Shown here: positions 46,201-56,017 of the stretch, piece after piece
Layout: every line of letters starts with the position of its first letter
Numbering within the stretch: position 1 is the stretch's first letter
Assembly (NCBI GenBank): GCA_000149265.1
Contig: CH003196.1
Coordinates: 1 to 64,000, forward strand
DNA from: Ciona savignyi
Lineage: Eukaryota > Chordata > Ascidiacea > Phlebobranchia > Cionidae
Direction of reading: 5' to 3'
Length of the DNA stretch: 64,000 nt
Program-made: the position numbers and the translations under genes
Notes under the pieces: model-generated
What the model was told of the DNA's origin: nothing
Database searches by the model: none
The model's input: only the letters and a program-made list of their open reading frames with translations

Positions 46201-47927
46201 TATATGTTTTAAGCTTTAGCTCAAGCTTAATCTGTGCAGTTAAGTAGTGTAAATAACAGTTTAATCGATTTATAGCTGTGAAGTAAAACTATATTTCTGC
46301 TCATAGTTTGCATTTTCGCGTCAGAAAATAAGCGTTTTTTGGACGCAATTTAGATCGCGATCGGATCGGCAAGGATTTTAATGATCGTTAAAAATCCTGA
46401 TCGGCACAGCACTGGGAATTACCGTGTATGTAGTAATGTATACACAAAAAACGCGTTGTTCTCCCATCGCGACGCTTGTATGTCTTGCGTAGTTGAATTG
46501 TAGTACAGCCAAACAATTAATGTAGACGATCTGATGATCAAAACGCGTAAAAATCAGGTGATGCTGCATACCCTGGCAAAATGCCAGGGTAGGCTGGCGT
46601 ACTCTGCATACCCGCGTTCGGCGCCAGTGGGTAGTAGCAGATGTAATTTTAAGCGGCATAGGATTTTAATCACAATATTCAGCACATTTTTTGCTTCTTT
46701 AAGTCAATTTAAAACCAGTTTATTTACAAAATAAAGTAATGTATAATTTAAAATCGACTGCAATACCCATACTAAAAAATGGTAAAAATATATTATTATG
46801 TAAAGTTAATGTTAATCATTGAATGTTGCTGAAACAGCCAAATGTTTTGTACCAAAGGGTTAAATTTATTGCCATGTAAAATTGTTTTTGCACCACATAA
46901 AATTCTAATAAATACCACAGTTTTAACAGAATAAACCTAAGTCGACTATCCTTAGTATGTACATATTTACCGGCATAACAACCGTTCCAACACATTGTCC
47001 ACTACTGACCTGTCGCTATGGTCATGTGGGTGGGTATGGTTAGAGTAGGGAAAGCTGGTTGCAGATATTTGGCCCGTACACCGTTGGTATTCAGATACTG
47101 AAATCCAGGTAGAATTGGTTTTTGATCGGCCAAGTCATATCTGTGTTTAATTGTGATAAGCATGTTTGTTACAGGACAATATTTGCTTAAAACATGGCTG
47201 GAGTTGGTTAATGAAGAAATATGTCGTTGCTGCACTTTGTTTAGGCAGGTATATATGTACCGGTATGTCAATTTAATTTTTAAATTATAAGGGGTTATAC
47301 TTGTGAATGTAATAATTCTCTACAACCCCATACAACTTAAAATTTATAAAGAGTTACAAAAAAACTTGTAATAAAAAACTTCTGATAATAATTCAGTGCA
47401 AATATTTAACCATAAATAAGTTACAGAACAAATCACATTATCAGCATTGGCTACAGTTTCCTATTTTTGGTTTTATTTACTTTAAAAATGTTACACCATA
47501 TTAGTTGTCCAACCGGTTGGTCTAGCGGTTTAGTGCGTCGCCTTTCAATCGAAAGGTGGCAGTTTCGAAACTGGTCGCTACCTGGTTCGTTGTGTCCTTG
47601 GGAAAGGCACTATACGGACATTGCCTGAACCCAGTGGATTAATGGTTTCTACCAAATTGAAGGAACGTGTAAATCATACACAACACACTACAATAGCTCT
47701 GGTAACCCGACAGTGGGCGCAAGGTTATCTGACGATTGCTCGTGTGTTGACCCCCTTGGTTTTCCCATTCAAGGCGATAAACATTAATATCCTATCCCTA
47801 TCCTAGTTGTTCACCTGAAACCATCAAATGACACGAGAAGCAACTTGTGGTGTTCGACGGCTTCAGTAGTGATGATGAAGAAAAGAATACAAAAGCACTC
47901 AAATGTAAAATTATGGCGTAAACTCAT
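40279..47927 (-). CDS. Ectonucleotide pyrophosphatase/phosphodiesterase (ENPP) family, 9 exons
   Basis: ENPPs are two-zinc ectoenzymes that cut phosphodiester or pyrophosphate bonds in nucleotides or lysolipids at the cell surface. Exons on the minus strand: 47815-47927, 47010-47140, 44032-44186, 43270-43458, 42458-42600, 41968-42134, 41477-41595, 40891-40989, 40279-40521. They sum to 1359 nt, giving 452 aa, with all phases consistent. Exon 1 gives a signal peptide (…[14 protein letters not shown]) and [10 protein letters not shown] with the first metal Asp. Exon 2 has [15 protein letters not shown], whose second Thr aligns with the nucleophile. Exon 3 has [10 protein letters not shown] and [13 protein letters not shown]. 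The exon 4-5 junction has [11 protein letters not shown]. The exon 5-6 junction has [10 protein letters not shown]. Exon 8 has [14 protein letters not shown]. Exon 9 has [14 protein letters not shown] and then a membrane span ([14 protein letters not shown]) with a short basic tail. Length and the C-terminal anchor resemble ENPP4/5; the WW.SGAEP box recalls ENPP6/7. I cannot choose between them. Confidence 0.92.
40642..40735 (-). mobile_element. SINE family A, tail fragment
   Basis: ATAGGATAGGATATTCAAG to ATTACCTCGCGTCCGCTG, in ENPP intron 8. Confidence 0.65.
41104..41225 (-). mobile_element. SINE family A/B, head half
   Basis: GCGTTAAGTGCCTTGCTCAA and GCAATCCATCAGCTGAAAGG are family blocks. 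It lies in ENPP intron 7. Confidence 0.5.
41340..41432 (+). mobile_element. SINE family A, tail fragment
   Basis: TTTCCATTCACGGGGATAAA, then CATGAATATTCTATCCTA, in ENPP intron 7. Confidence 0.55.
41683..41845. mobile_element. Two family B SINE heads, opposed
   Basis: A plus head (CCTACCAAATAGCTTGGTGG) is followed within 60 bp by an inverted head ending CCCACCAAGCTATTCGATCA. Together they form an imperfect 160-bp inverted repeat in ENPP intron 6. Confidence 0.6.
42980..43255 (-). mobile_element. SINE family B, near full length, diverged
   Basis: It runs from ATGGATAGGATGTTCATG to CAAACCCACCAAGCTAAT, in ENPP intron 4 and ending next to exon 4. Confidence 0.65.
43500..43780 (-). mobile_element. 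SINE family B, diverged
   Basis: GTGGGTTCAGGAAATTCGCT, ACAACCGACTAGCTTGCGAC and ACCACCATGCTATTCAGCCG are recognisable. The tail half is decayed. In ENPP intron 3. Confidence 0.55.
44262..44390 (-). mobile_element. SINE fragment, decayed
   Basis: Only GATTGGATATTCATGCTTTA and TGCAACCCTTTGGTTACAGG match the family, in ENPP intron 2. Confidence 0.35.
44419..44700 (-). mobile_element. SINE family A, diverged
   Basis: GGATAGAAGGATAGAATGAG, GAGCTATTGCAGTGTGTTGT and GGTTCAGGCAATGTACGCTA are visible. It is near full length but worn. In ENPP intron 2. Confidence 0.55.
44760..47009. other. ENPP intron 2, remainder
   Basis: 44785-45025 contains unusual GGCGCGCC-type clusters in AT-rich DNA. A perfect 10-bp-arm hairpin (TACCCTGGCA/TGCCAGGGTA) lies at 46569-46591, and an imperfect palindrome centred on GATCGTTAAAAATCC lies near 46385. 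I see no gene. Confidence 0.4.
47510..47806 (+). mobile_element. SINE family A, reference copy
   Basis: This is the clearest full copy, in ENPP intron 1. The tRNA-like head runs over about the first 70 nt: A box GGTCTAGCGGTTTAGTGCG and B box AGTTTCGAAACTGG. A unique body of about 200 nt follows (GTGTCCTTGGGAAAGGCACT, CAAATTGAAGGAACGTGT, TACAACACACTGCAATAGCT-like, GTTTTCCCATTC), with a TATCC-type tail. Over 20 full or partial copies lie in this window. Pol III promoter boxes plus the simple tail fit a tRNA-derived SINE. Ciona's published Cics-1 may be the same family, but I cannot check that. Confidence 0.85.
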
Positions 47928-47989
47928 GATATATACATGCACCTGAAAAAGACTGATTTAAGTCATACGGGCAATAAGGTAGACAGGCC

Positions 47990-48285
47990 ATTTAGGATAG
48001 GATACTTATGTTTATCCCTGTGAGTGGAAAAACCAACGTGCAATTGTCAAATCGCCTCGTGCCCACTGTCGGGTTACCGTCAGAGCTATTGAAGTGTGTT
48101 GGATATGATTCGCACCTTTTTTTCAATTTGGTAAAACCTAATAATCCGCTGGGTTCAGGCAATGTACGTTAGGTGCCTTGCCCAAGGACACAACCTACTA
48201 GCTAGTGAGCAGTTGCAACCCTTCAGCTGAAACGAACCTGCAACCCTTAACCTGAAAGGCGACGCACTAAACCATTAGACTTATT
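47990..48285 (-). mobile_element. SINE family A, head duplicated
   Basis: Full length. The B-box region appears twice (CAACCCTTCAGCTGAAACGA and CAACCCTTAACCTGAAAGGC), so the head carries a small internal duplication. It lies just upstream of the ENPP start codon. Confidence 0.75.
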
Positions 48286-49022
48286 TGTTTGACTTGACTT
48301 TAAAAAGTTTTAAAGTTAGCTCAATGTGTGTTCAACATTTATGGTTATAAATTAATGAAATTAAATTTAGCTTGATAATTTAGGGGATTTCAATCATTTT
48401 CCAGCCAGTCTTCTGAAAATTCAATATAATTACATTTGCTTAATTAAATTTTAATTACCTTCAGTTATGTTTAATATATTATTGTCTTGATAACCTACAG
48501 CAATAAATAGTAAGGTTTACATAAAGGAGAAAATATATATTATATTATTTCTATATACCACATACTAATGGCTAAAATAGAAATTCGATTCCGAGGTATT
48601 CGAAATTGCAAAAGATTTTTAATCTAGACAAATTGGTTTTAAAAGTGACAAAAACTCTAAAAGCAAAAGAATTTGAATAGTCTTTAAATAGAAAAAGAAT
48701 TTAAATGAAATCGCTAAACAAATGGAAACGAAATTGGTTTTAAAACTGACAATATCCCGAATAAAATGGCTGTGTGAAAGGCAAAATAAATCATTGTTTT
48801 AAACCAGTTATAATAAACCAGTTATCAGTGTAGAATATAAAACCAGTTATCAGTGTAGAAACTTTTACGAGTTCGGATTTATAGTCATCATTTATTTTTA
48901 AACTTTGCAAAGCAAGTTTAAAATACTATAACAATACTGAAACTACTGAAAAAAAACTATTTAAATTCCCTTCTTCCTACCCTCACTAGGAAATTAAACC
49001 TTTACATTGGATTTAAATTATA
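48286..49022. other. Intergenic, AT-rich
   Basis: It contains only a short direct repeat, AAACCAGTTATCAGTGTAGA twice at 48808-48860. No gene is seen. Confidence 0.4.
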
Positions 49023-49303
49023 GGTTAGGATAGGATATTGATGTTTATCCCTGTGAATGGGAAAAGCAAGGGGGTTAACACATAGGCAATCGTCAAATCA
49101 CCTCGCGCCCACCGTCTGGTCACCAGAGCTATTGCAGTGTGTTGCATATGATTCAAACAGTCCTTCAATTTAGTAGAACAAAACAGTCCGCTGGGTTCAG
49201 GCAATGTCTTGCCCAAGGACACAACCGATCTAGCAACCAGTTTCAAACCTTTAACTTTTCGGTTGAAAGGCGCGCACTAAACCGCCGGACTAACCGGTTG
49301 AAC
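49023..49303 (-). mobile_element. SINE family A
   Basis: Near full length, from AGGATAGGATATTGATG to CCGGACTAACCGGTTGA. Confidence 0.85.
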
Positions 49304-49612
49304 AAATTATACTGTAGTTACTTCTTGTTGTTCATTGTTTGGCAACCAAACTTTAGATATTGGATAAAACAAAATTGCGCATAAGTGGTGTACATCAAAT
49401 TGCAATAGCACCAGCAACCTAACTAGTGTAAGTTTTTCAATTTACATAAATAACAAGAATATATTCTAAAAAATTAATAACCTGTATTCTGTCGCCTAAT
49501 GGGGGAGGTGTTTTATAAAAGGGGAAAGCCCTTTAAATAAATATGTCACCGACAACACCAAAGAAAACAGCTGCTGCAACAACACTTATTACAAAAGAGG
49601 ATAACAGGCAAC

Positions 49613-49818
49613 ACTAAAAGGAGGGAAAGCGGGAAGGTGGGAAGGAGGAAAACTGAACAGTAAAATGATGGAATCTAGTTTTTAAAAACACTGCCCTAAA
49701 CACTAATCTCAACCCCAGAACTAACCCTAACTCCAACCCCATGTTTAAAACTATCTCCAATGTCATAATCTTCATTTTAGTGTGCAGTTTCCCTCCTTCC
49801 CGCTTTCCCTCCTTTTAG
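49613..49818. mobile_element. Foldback/MITE element with telomere-like core, copy 2
   Basis: Left arm CTAAAAGGAGGGAAAGCGGG and right arm CCCGCTTTCCCTCCTTTTAG are perfect inverses over 20 bp. The core has AACCCCAGAACTAACCCTAA and CTCCAACCCC. This is the best-kept copy. Confidence 0.8.
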
Positions 49819-50639
49819 TTTACCTCGGACAACTTGCTAAAAAAAATTATGTGAACAAAGAAGAGCTGAAACCTAAACTAAATATCCTCTTATAGCTGCA
49901 GTACACTTAACAAATGGAGGCATTTATTTCTCATACATATGAGGTCCTCTTTGAACAAACTAATAAACAAATCAGGGGATAAAGACTGTAAAAAGAAATT
50001 GCCAGCTTTAAATGCAACTTAAATCATGTTAGAAAAAAATCAACTATTAGACTGTTAGAGCAATATAGAAGAAGGTCATGTTCTGAAATAATAGAAGTAC
50101 AATTTAATAAACAGGAAATTACTCATGACATTGTTATGGCTGTAACATAAAGCCTTTGCATATGGCCAGCATAGGCCATGCATAATAATGTTTTATTCAT
50201 TTAGGTTTGGCGGCCGCAACCGTTATGTTTATTTATTTATATCTTTTTTGTAATGACGTTTTAACGCTGTTCTTTTTGTTGTCTTTTCCTGTTCCTGTGT
50301 CGTAATTTGATTCGTTTGCCATTTTTTAATAGTGGGTCAAAAATGAAAAAATCAAACTAAACTTAATGTCAATAAACCAAGAGGTATTAATATATTCTAC
50401 TATCCATAAATGAGTAAAAGTTATGGGAAATCTATTCTTGGACCATGTGTGCGGAGTAAAACACCATGCCAGTATAAATGCATGTTGTACAACCTATTTA
50501 AATTTAGGTATAAACAATCTAATTTAAATGTATTATTATACGATACAATAGACCAATAGTCCTATTTGTCAATTATTCTTATGTTAACCATGTTAAAAAT
50601 ACAGTATATTTTTGTCAAATGCATGTATCATTTTATCTG

Positions 50640-50960
50640 ACACTCTTGAAAGTTTTAACCTAACTTTTGTTTCTGCAAGCATTAACTTAGGCGTCCGTGA
50701 GTCACCAAACCAAACTTTTTCCATTCGTTTTAATTATTAGTTAAGAAATCTCCTGTAATATTTCCGTGTTTAATTTTAATTCTACACACTGGCGACTGCG
50801 CGTTTAAATTATATTTGCTAACATGTCATGACTTACAAATCTATTGAACTACTCGTTCGTGTGCATACAAAGCGTTGTTATTTCGGAATTATTGTAGTTG
50901 TGTTTCTGGGGATTTCCCCAAACCTAGTTAAACATGATAGAAGGTTTTATTTCTATTTTG
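50640..50960. repeat. Dispersed GGGAATTCCC-family repeat, copy 3 (diverged)
   Basis: GAAAGTTTTAACC, TTTTGTTTCTGCAAGCATTA and CACCAAACCAAACTTTTTCC match 28515-28610. TCTGGGGATTTCCCCAAACC matches the palindromic box. Confidence 0.5.
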
Positions 50961-51256
50961 ATTAAATCGAAATTTTAATTTGTGTTAGTTTAAGTTGTAG
51001 AGCTATTATATACACGAAAAAAATTATGTCTAATTAATTTTTTTTTCAATTGGTGGGGGGTTTCATAGATTGCAAAACAACCGATATGAATATTATGCGG
51101 TGCCATATCTAACCGATGGTCGGGTTTTGTCCAGATGTTTGGGAGTGTTTTGTAACTGCGGTGGTAATCCCAAGTGTTGATACGTTTGGAAGCAGCATGT
51201 GCTGAGTTTCGAGCCAATATTTCTTGTTTAGCTGTGCAGTTTTGAAAACACGAAGC

Positions 51257-51450
51257 AGGATAGGATAGCATAGGATAATTATGTTTATCCCCGTGAATAT
51301 GAAAACCAAGGGGTTAACACACGGGCAATCGTCAGATCACCTCGCGCCCACCGTCGGGTTACCGGGGCTATTTCAGTGTGTTGTATATGAAAGAAACGTT
51401 CCTTCAATTTGGTAGAACCCATTAATCTGCTGGGTTCAGGCAATGTCCGG
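51257..51450 (-). mobile_element. SINE family A, head-truncated
   Basis: Well-kept tail and body, cut at CAGGCAATGTCCGG. The break is abrupt, with unrelated sequence following. Confidence 0.8.
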
Positions 51451-52002
51451 CCGGACAGAACCTATATAGCACCCCTGCTTTTTTATTTATCTTGGTCGCT
51501 GTTTGCGGCGGTAGAGGCAGGTGCATTTGGCTGCTTCTCGCTTGGCCAAACATTCACCTTAGGTTGTCTCACTCGTTGCAATGGTCGGTGACTGTCACTG
51601 ATAATAACTACATACATAGATCACATAGCAACTTCTTGTTTTTATTCGGCATTTTTGTACGTTAGTTCATTCTGCTAGTTGTTTTTTTGTTCATAAAATC
51701 ACGACAATATATACCAAATAAATATAGGTCAAAGATATGACGTAGACGGCGTATTTAACTGTCTGAAATGGGTCGCGTTTGTAATAAAAACAGCGGATAT
51801 TGCACCAACTGAACTTACTGTACTGGGTCGTGTAGCGATTCACCACAGACCTTTGATAAAAAAAAATCGGAAACAGCTAATGAACTATTTACTTTTGGTA
51901 TATATTTATACGTGATATAACGTAAAAATGAACAAAAGAGAAAAAATTAAAGTTTATATCAAAATTATTACAAAAGCCTCGAATAAAAATGGCGGTTAAG
52001 TA

Positions 52003-52131
52003 TGGTTGGCCATCGATGTCAAAAATTCAGTAAAATCAGCGCACTACTAATTAAGTGGGCGCACTTTTAAAAGTTTAAGCACTTAATTAAGCAGCGCGCA
52101 CTCAATATTACCAGCACGCTCAAAAACCCTT

Positions 52132-52132
<1 letters not shown>
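52003..52132. repeat. Segment resembling the LINE's own 5' region, downstream of its poly(A)
   Basis: TTGGCCATCGATGTCAAAAA and CAGTAAAATCAGCGCACT match 57509-57577 (TTGGCCATCAGTGTCACAAA, TAGTAAAATCAGCGCGCT) in the same orientation. It abuts the LINE A tail. Confidence 0.6.
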
Positions 52133-52165
<33 letters not shown>

Positions 52166-52230
52166 AATAATATAAAAATGATGACACAGAAAAATGTTGG
52201 AGCCACAACAAGGTAACAGTTTCGATTATT

Positions 52231-54741
52231 TTACATCGGATTCCATTTCGATTTATGAAAATTAATTTTGTTTTTATGCAATGCGATAGAATACTCAGTT
52301 ATGGAAATTTCCTTGACAAATTCGATAAACATATTAAAATTCGGAGCGGGAGATTCTAAAACTTTTGCACGGTAAATAACAAATCGAGCACACAATAGCA
52401 CACAATTAAGAAAAGCCTTTATTTTAGGCAACGCAGCTTGAATACCAAGAGTTTTGTCTGTGGTATTTAATTTAAGGTTCAGGTGGGTCTTAGCGCATAT
52501 CCAGCTTTCTATTTCGTGCCAGTATTTGTCCAAGTGTTTACATTGCGCAAATAAATGTATATATGTTTCTGGAGAGTTTTGACAAAAGTTACAGTTGGGA
52601 GAATCTTTAAGGTTAAAAGAGTGAAGGTGAATATTTGTGACGAGAGCTCGCATATTGATTTTATATTGCAGTGATCTTAATCTGTTTTCCAAAGTACATA
52701 TGTAGTTTGATGTATAAACGTTTTCCCAATTCAGTTCATTCTGTAGTCCCAGATCTGCTTCCCATGCCAGTTGTTTATTCCTCGGCTTTTCTTGTTTTTT
52801 TTTACGGCAGCGAGCATACCATAGTTTATTGTTTGTTGTGTGGTCAGTTTCTTGCGTGAAGTGATTCTCGATTGATACAGGTGGCGTTGCACTGGTACTA
52901 ACGTTCATATTGTCTGGTATAGCAGCTTTAAGTTGGTTGTATTCCATGAAGAGTTGTCTGTTGTTGGGGTTGATTTCGTGGCTGAGGCATAGTTGGTCGT
53001 AATCCATATACTTGTCGTTAATGTCGATCAGTTGGTAAAATTCTAAAATCCCGGCCTCCACAAACGTTGGTATGTACATTGGCTTGTTTCTGAATTTAAT
53101 TTCTTTTTGTAGCCACAGGGGGGAGTAAAAGAGCGGTGGTTGTTCCCTGCTGCACGTCGCTCTCCACACGTCCAGGCAGCATCTGAGGGCTTTAAAGGGT
53201 ATTATCTTAGGTAGCAGTTGGTTATTATGTCTTAAGGTTGTGCCAAGGTAGGCGACCATTTTGCGTTCACTTATTGAGTTTTTTTCGATCCGCTTCCAGG
53301 TTGTGTCAAAATTATGGTCGAACAACTGTCCTATTTGCTTCATTCTTATGGCAGAGATGTAGGATTCAATGTCGATCATTCGTATTCCGCCATCAGCAAG
53401 ATCGTTGCACATTACATTCCTTCGTACCCTTTCCCATTTCGATTTCCAAAGAAAGTGAAATAAAAGAATATTAAGTTTCTTGAAAAAATCCTTTTTATAT
53501 GTAATTGGTAGCACACTGACCTTGTAAGTAAGCGTTGGTATCGCTAAACCTTTGATCACGGCGATTTTTCCGAAAAGGGTTAAGCTTCTGCTTGACCAGA
53601 TGTTCAAAACTACCTTTATTTTGGCAAATAGGGGTGGGATGTTAAGCTGGTACAACTCCTTTGTGTGACTTGATTTCCCAATTGGTATCTGTACTCCGAG
53701 GTATGAAATGTGGTCGAGTGGCCATTGTAGGCCCTCATTTTCGTGTGGCTTAATTCCGGATGATCTGCGACTTCCAATGTGAAATGCGTATGATTTTCTT
53801 TTGTTTACTGTACAACCAGAAACTTCACCGAACGCTCTTACGGTCCGGAAAAGTTCATCAAAGCTTTGCTGTTTTCCATCTAGAAACACCATTGTATCAT
53901 CCGCTAGCAGTGAAAGTTTTACCGGAACTTCGTTGATGCTAATTCCACCAATCTTGTTGTTGTTTTTTATTGTTAATGCCAAACATTCCATGCATAGTAG
54001 AAATAGTGTTGGTGATAAGGGATCGCCCTGTCGCACACCCTTTGAGATTAAAAATTCCTCTGAAATAAATTTGTTGTTTGTCATTCGACATTTAGCTCTG
54101 TAATACATAGTTTTGACAGATTCTTTGATATAGGGTCCAAATCCGTATGCCTCGAGGCAGTTCCATATAAACGGCCATTTGATCGTATCGAAGGCTTTGT
54201 ACATATCTAAGGTTAGGATGGATGCAGGGACATTAGCATAGTCAGCATAGTCCATTACATCGAAAAGCAATCGAATGTTATCTCCAATGTACCGTCCTGG
54301 TATAAAGCCATTTTGCTCTGGACCGATGAGAGTGTTCAGGTGGGCTTTGATTCTGATGTTGATGACTTTGGAAACGATTTTGTAATCTGTGTTCAGGAGG
54401 GTGATAGGTCGGTAGCTTTCTGGTAGTAAAGGGTCTTTGTTTTTTTTAAGGATAAGGGTGACAAGTCCAACTCTTTGTGTTTCTGACAATTCCCCTTTAT
54501 CGATGGCGTGGGTCAGAGATTTTAGAAATATAGCGCTTAAGCTTTTCCAGAAAATTCTATAAAATTCTGGTGGAAATCCATCCATTCCGGGAGATCGGTT
54601 GCTTGGCATCGACTTGAGGGCATTCCAACACTCGTCCTCTGTAATCGGTTCTTCACAGAGGTCTCTATTGGTTTCGGATAACCTGGGGCAACCGGCACGA
54701 CAAATAAAGTCCTCAGCTTTGTCGGTATAGTTGTCATTCAT
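52231..54741 (-). CDS. LINE reverse transcriptase frame (ORF2, second part)
   Basis: It copies the element's RNA at the nicked target. The frame is 836 codons. RT motifs in order: SPGMDGFPPEF (about 50-60), SYRPITLLNTDYK (109-121), NGFIPGR (144-150), LTLDMYKAFD with the first catalytic Asp (177-185), KGVRQGDPLSP (234-244) and LLADDTMVFL (278-287). The last carries LADD where YADD or FADD is usual. A C-terminal CNFCQNSPETYIHLFAQC is the L1-like zinc finger. Its ATG overlaps the stop of the endonuclease frame (ATGA), and an in-frame TAA lies just before. In related elements both activities are one protein, so this is either one frameshift or stop-restart translation. Confidence 0.92.
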   Translation of the reverse strand: MNDNYTDKAEDFICRAGCPRLSETNRDLCEEPITEDECWNALKSMPSNRSPGMDGFPPEFYRIFWKSLSAIFLKSLTHAIDKGELSETQRVGLVTLILKKNKDPLLPESYRPITLLNTDYKIVSKVINIRIKAHLNTLIGPEQNGFIPGRYIGDNIRLLFDVMDYADYANVPASILTLDMYKAFDTIKWPFIWNCLEAYGFGPYIKESVKTMYYRAKCRMTNNKFISEEFLISKGVRQGDPLSPTLFLLCMECLALTIKNNNKIGGISINEVPVKLSLLADDTMVFLDGKQQSFDELFRTVRAFGEVSGCTVNKRKSYAFHIGSRRSSGIKPHENEGLQWPLDHISYLGVQIPIGKSSHTKELYQLNIPPLFAKIKVVLNIWSSRSLTLFGKIAVIKGLAIPTLTYKVSVLPITYKKDFFKKLNILLFHFLWKSKWERVRRNVMCNDLADGGIRMIDIESYISAIRMKQIGQLFDHNFDTTWKRIEKNSISERKMVAYLGTTLRHNNQLLPKIIPFKALRCCLDVWRATCSREQPPLFYSPLWLQKEIKFRNKPMYIPTFVEAGILEFYQLIDINDKYMDYDQLCLSHEINPNNRQLFMEYNQLKAAIPDNMNVSTSATPPVSIENHFTQETDHTTNNKLWYARCRKKKQEKPRNKQLAWEADLGLQNELNWENVYTSNYICTLENRLRSLQYKINMRALVTNIHLHSFNLKDSPNCNFCQNSPETYIHLFAQCKHLDKYWHEIESWICAKTHLNLKLNTTDKTLGIQAALPKIKAFLNCVLLCARFVIYRAKVLESPAPNFNMFIEFVKEISITEYSIALHKNKINFHKSKWNPM

Positions 54742-56012
54742 TTAGTTCGAGTGTCTGATAACAGCTTTTCAAAGTAGGCTCGGAGTCCATTGATGATAGA
54801 TCTTTGGTCTGTCAGCATATGCCCCTGACACTGCAGGCGGTGAATGGCGTTTTTTTCTTTGTTGCGTTTTTCTAGATTCATGAAATATTTCGTGCACTTT
54901 TCACCTTCTTCTGTCCATTTAACTCGGCTTCTAGTAATATATCCCTTATTTTTCAAGTTCCAAAGTGTGTCTAGTTCCGCCTTAGCATCCCGCAATATCG
55001 CGATTGTGTTTTCCGACTGGTCTCCTGAGGTTATTTGATTATTTAAGTGTTGTATTTTGGTCTCTAGGTCCCTCTCTTTCTTGTTTTGGATGGACTTTTT
55101 ATACGCCGAGTATTTAATGCATGCTCCGCGAAGAACGCATTTTAAGGCATCCCATACCACTCCAGGGTTCACTTCGTTGTTGTCGTTGTGTTCAATGTAT
55201 TCCGATATTGTTTTGTGTATGAGAATCTGGAAATTCTCGTCATCCAGCAATGATGTGTTTAGTTTCCAATATCCAGGTCCATGGGTCTTCGCTGATAGGC
55301 TTATATCAAGGTAAATGGCGGAGTGATCGGATTTTATACCAGGGGTGATGTCTGTTGTTTCAGTTGACTGTAATAGGTCGTCCGAGATAAGAAAGTAGTC
55401 GATTCTGGTTGCAGAAAATGGATTTGTCTGTATTCTAGTGTACTTGCGGGTGTTCTTGTGTTTAATTCTAAACACATCTTGTAGACCCATGTGCTCCATG
55501 CTCTCCTGTATAACACTCTGTGATTTCTTTTTTCGATAGATCGTTGAAATTCCACAACGATCAATTGCGTCCTGCAATGTGACGTTAAAGTCACCAGCAA
55601 CAACAACGTGATCCACATCTTCAAATGATGCCAAGGTGCAGAAAAAGGTCTGGAAAAAATCTGGGTTGTCAGTGTTGGGACCATATATACTTGCCAGCAG
55701 CACTCTTCGGTTTTGGAGGGTCACATCGATGCAAATGTAACGTCCATTTACATTCGTTTTCAGTGAGTTGATTTGGTAGTTCAAATTATTTTTGAATAAT
55801 ATTGCTACCCCTCTGCTCTTATTTGTTCCATGTGCCATCTTAATCTCGCCGGGCCAGTCAAAGGCGAAATCGCGCTCAGTCTCGTTGGTGCTAAAAGTTT
55901 CCTGTAGGAATACAATGTCGGCTCGCCTTTGCTTAAAGTAGGTAAAAATTACTTTTCGTTTGTTTCGGTTGTTGAGTCCACGCACGTTTTGTGAGTATAT
56001 TCTTAGTGACAT
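54738..56012 (-). CDS. LINE apurinic-type endonuclease frame (ORF2, first part)
   Basis: It nicks target DNA to prime reverse transcription. The frame is 424 codons. Endonuclease motifs are all kept: SQNVRGLN, VFLQETF (catalytic Glu), ASIYGPN, VVVAGDFNVT, RIDYFLIS and IKSDHSAIYLD (His). The C-terminal part (RDLETKIQHL…, WTEEGEKCTKYFMNLEKR) is the usual linker towards RT. It starts 5 nt after the ORF1 stop. It ends TRTK-stop exactly at the start of the RT frame. Confidence 0.9.
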   Translation of the reverse strand: MSLRIYSQNVRGLNNRNKRKVIFTYFKQRRADIVFLQETFSTNETERDFAFDWPGEIKMAHGTNKSRGVAILFKNNLNYQINSLKTNVNGRYICIDVTLQNRRVLLASIYGPNTDNPDFFQTFFCTLASFEDVDHVVVAGDFNVTLQDAIDRCGISTIYRKKKSQSVIQESMEHMGLQDVFRIKHKNTRKYTRIQTNPFSATRIDYFLISDDLLQSTETTDITPGIKSDHSAIYLDISLSAKTHGPGYWKLNTSLLDDENFQILIHKTISEYIEHNDNNEVNPGVVWDALKCVLRGACIKYSAYKKSIQNKKERDLETKIQHLNNQITSGDQSENTIAILRDAKAELDTLWNLKNKGYITRSRVKWTEEGEKCTKYFMNLEKRNKEKNAIHRLQCQGHMLTDQRSIINGLRAYFEKLLSDTRTK

Positions 56013-56017
56013 GGTGA

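Larger units (their letters stand above)
49819..52002. other. Intergenic, mostly unassigned
   Basis: No gene is supported. It holds a weak third copy of the 330-bp repeat (50640-50960) and a truncated SINE (51257-51450). At 51460-51600 a less AT-rich stretch with CCTATATAGC is unexplained. Confidence 0.4.

Noticed and set aside
47621-47806. A recurring ~60-residue frame starting MPEPSG or MPKPSI, also at 8707-8919, 39576-39782 and 49025-49246
   Set aside because: It is the body of family A SINEs read in one frame. The repeats explain the conservation and there is no sign of selection on the protein.
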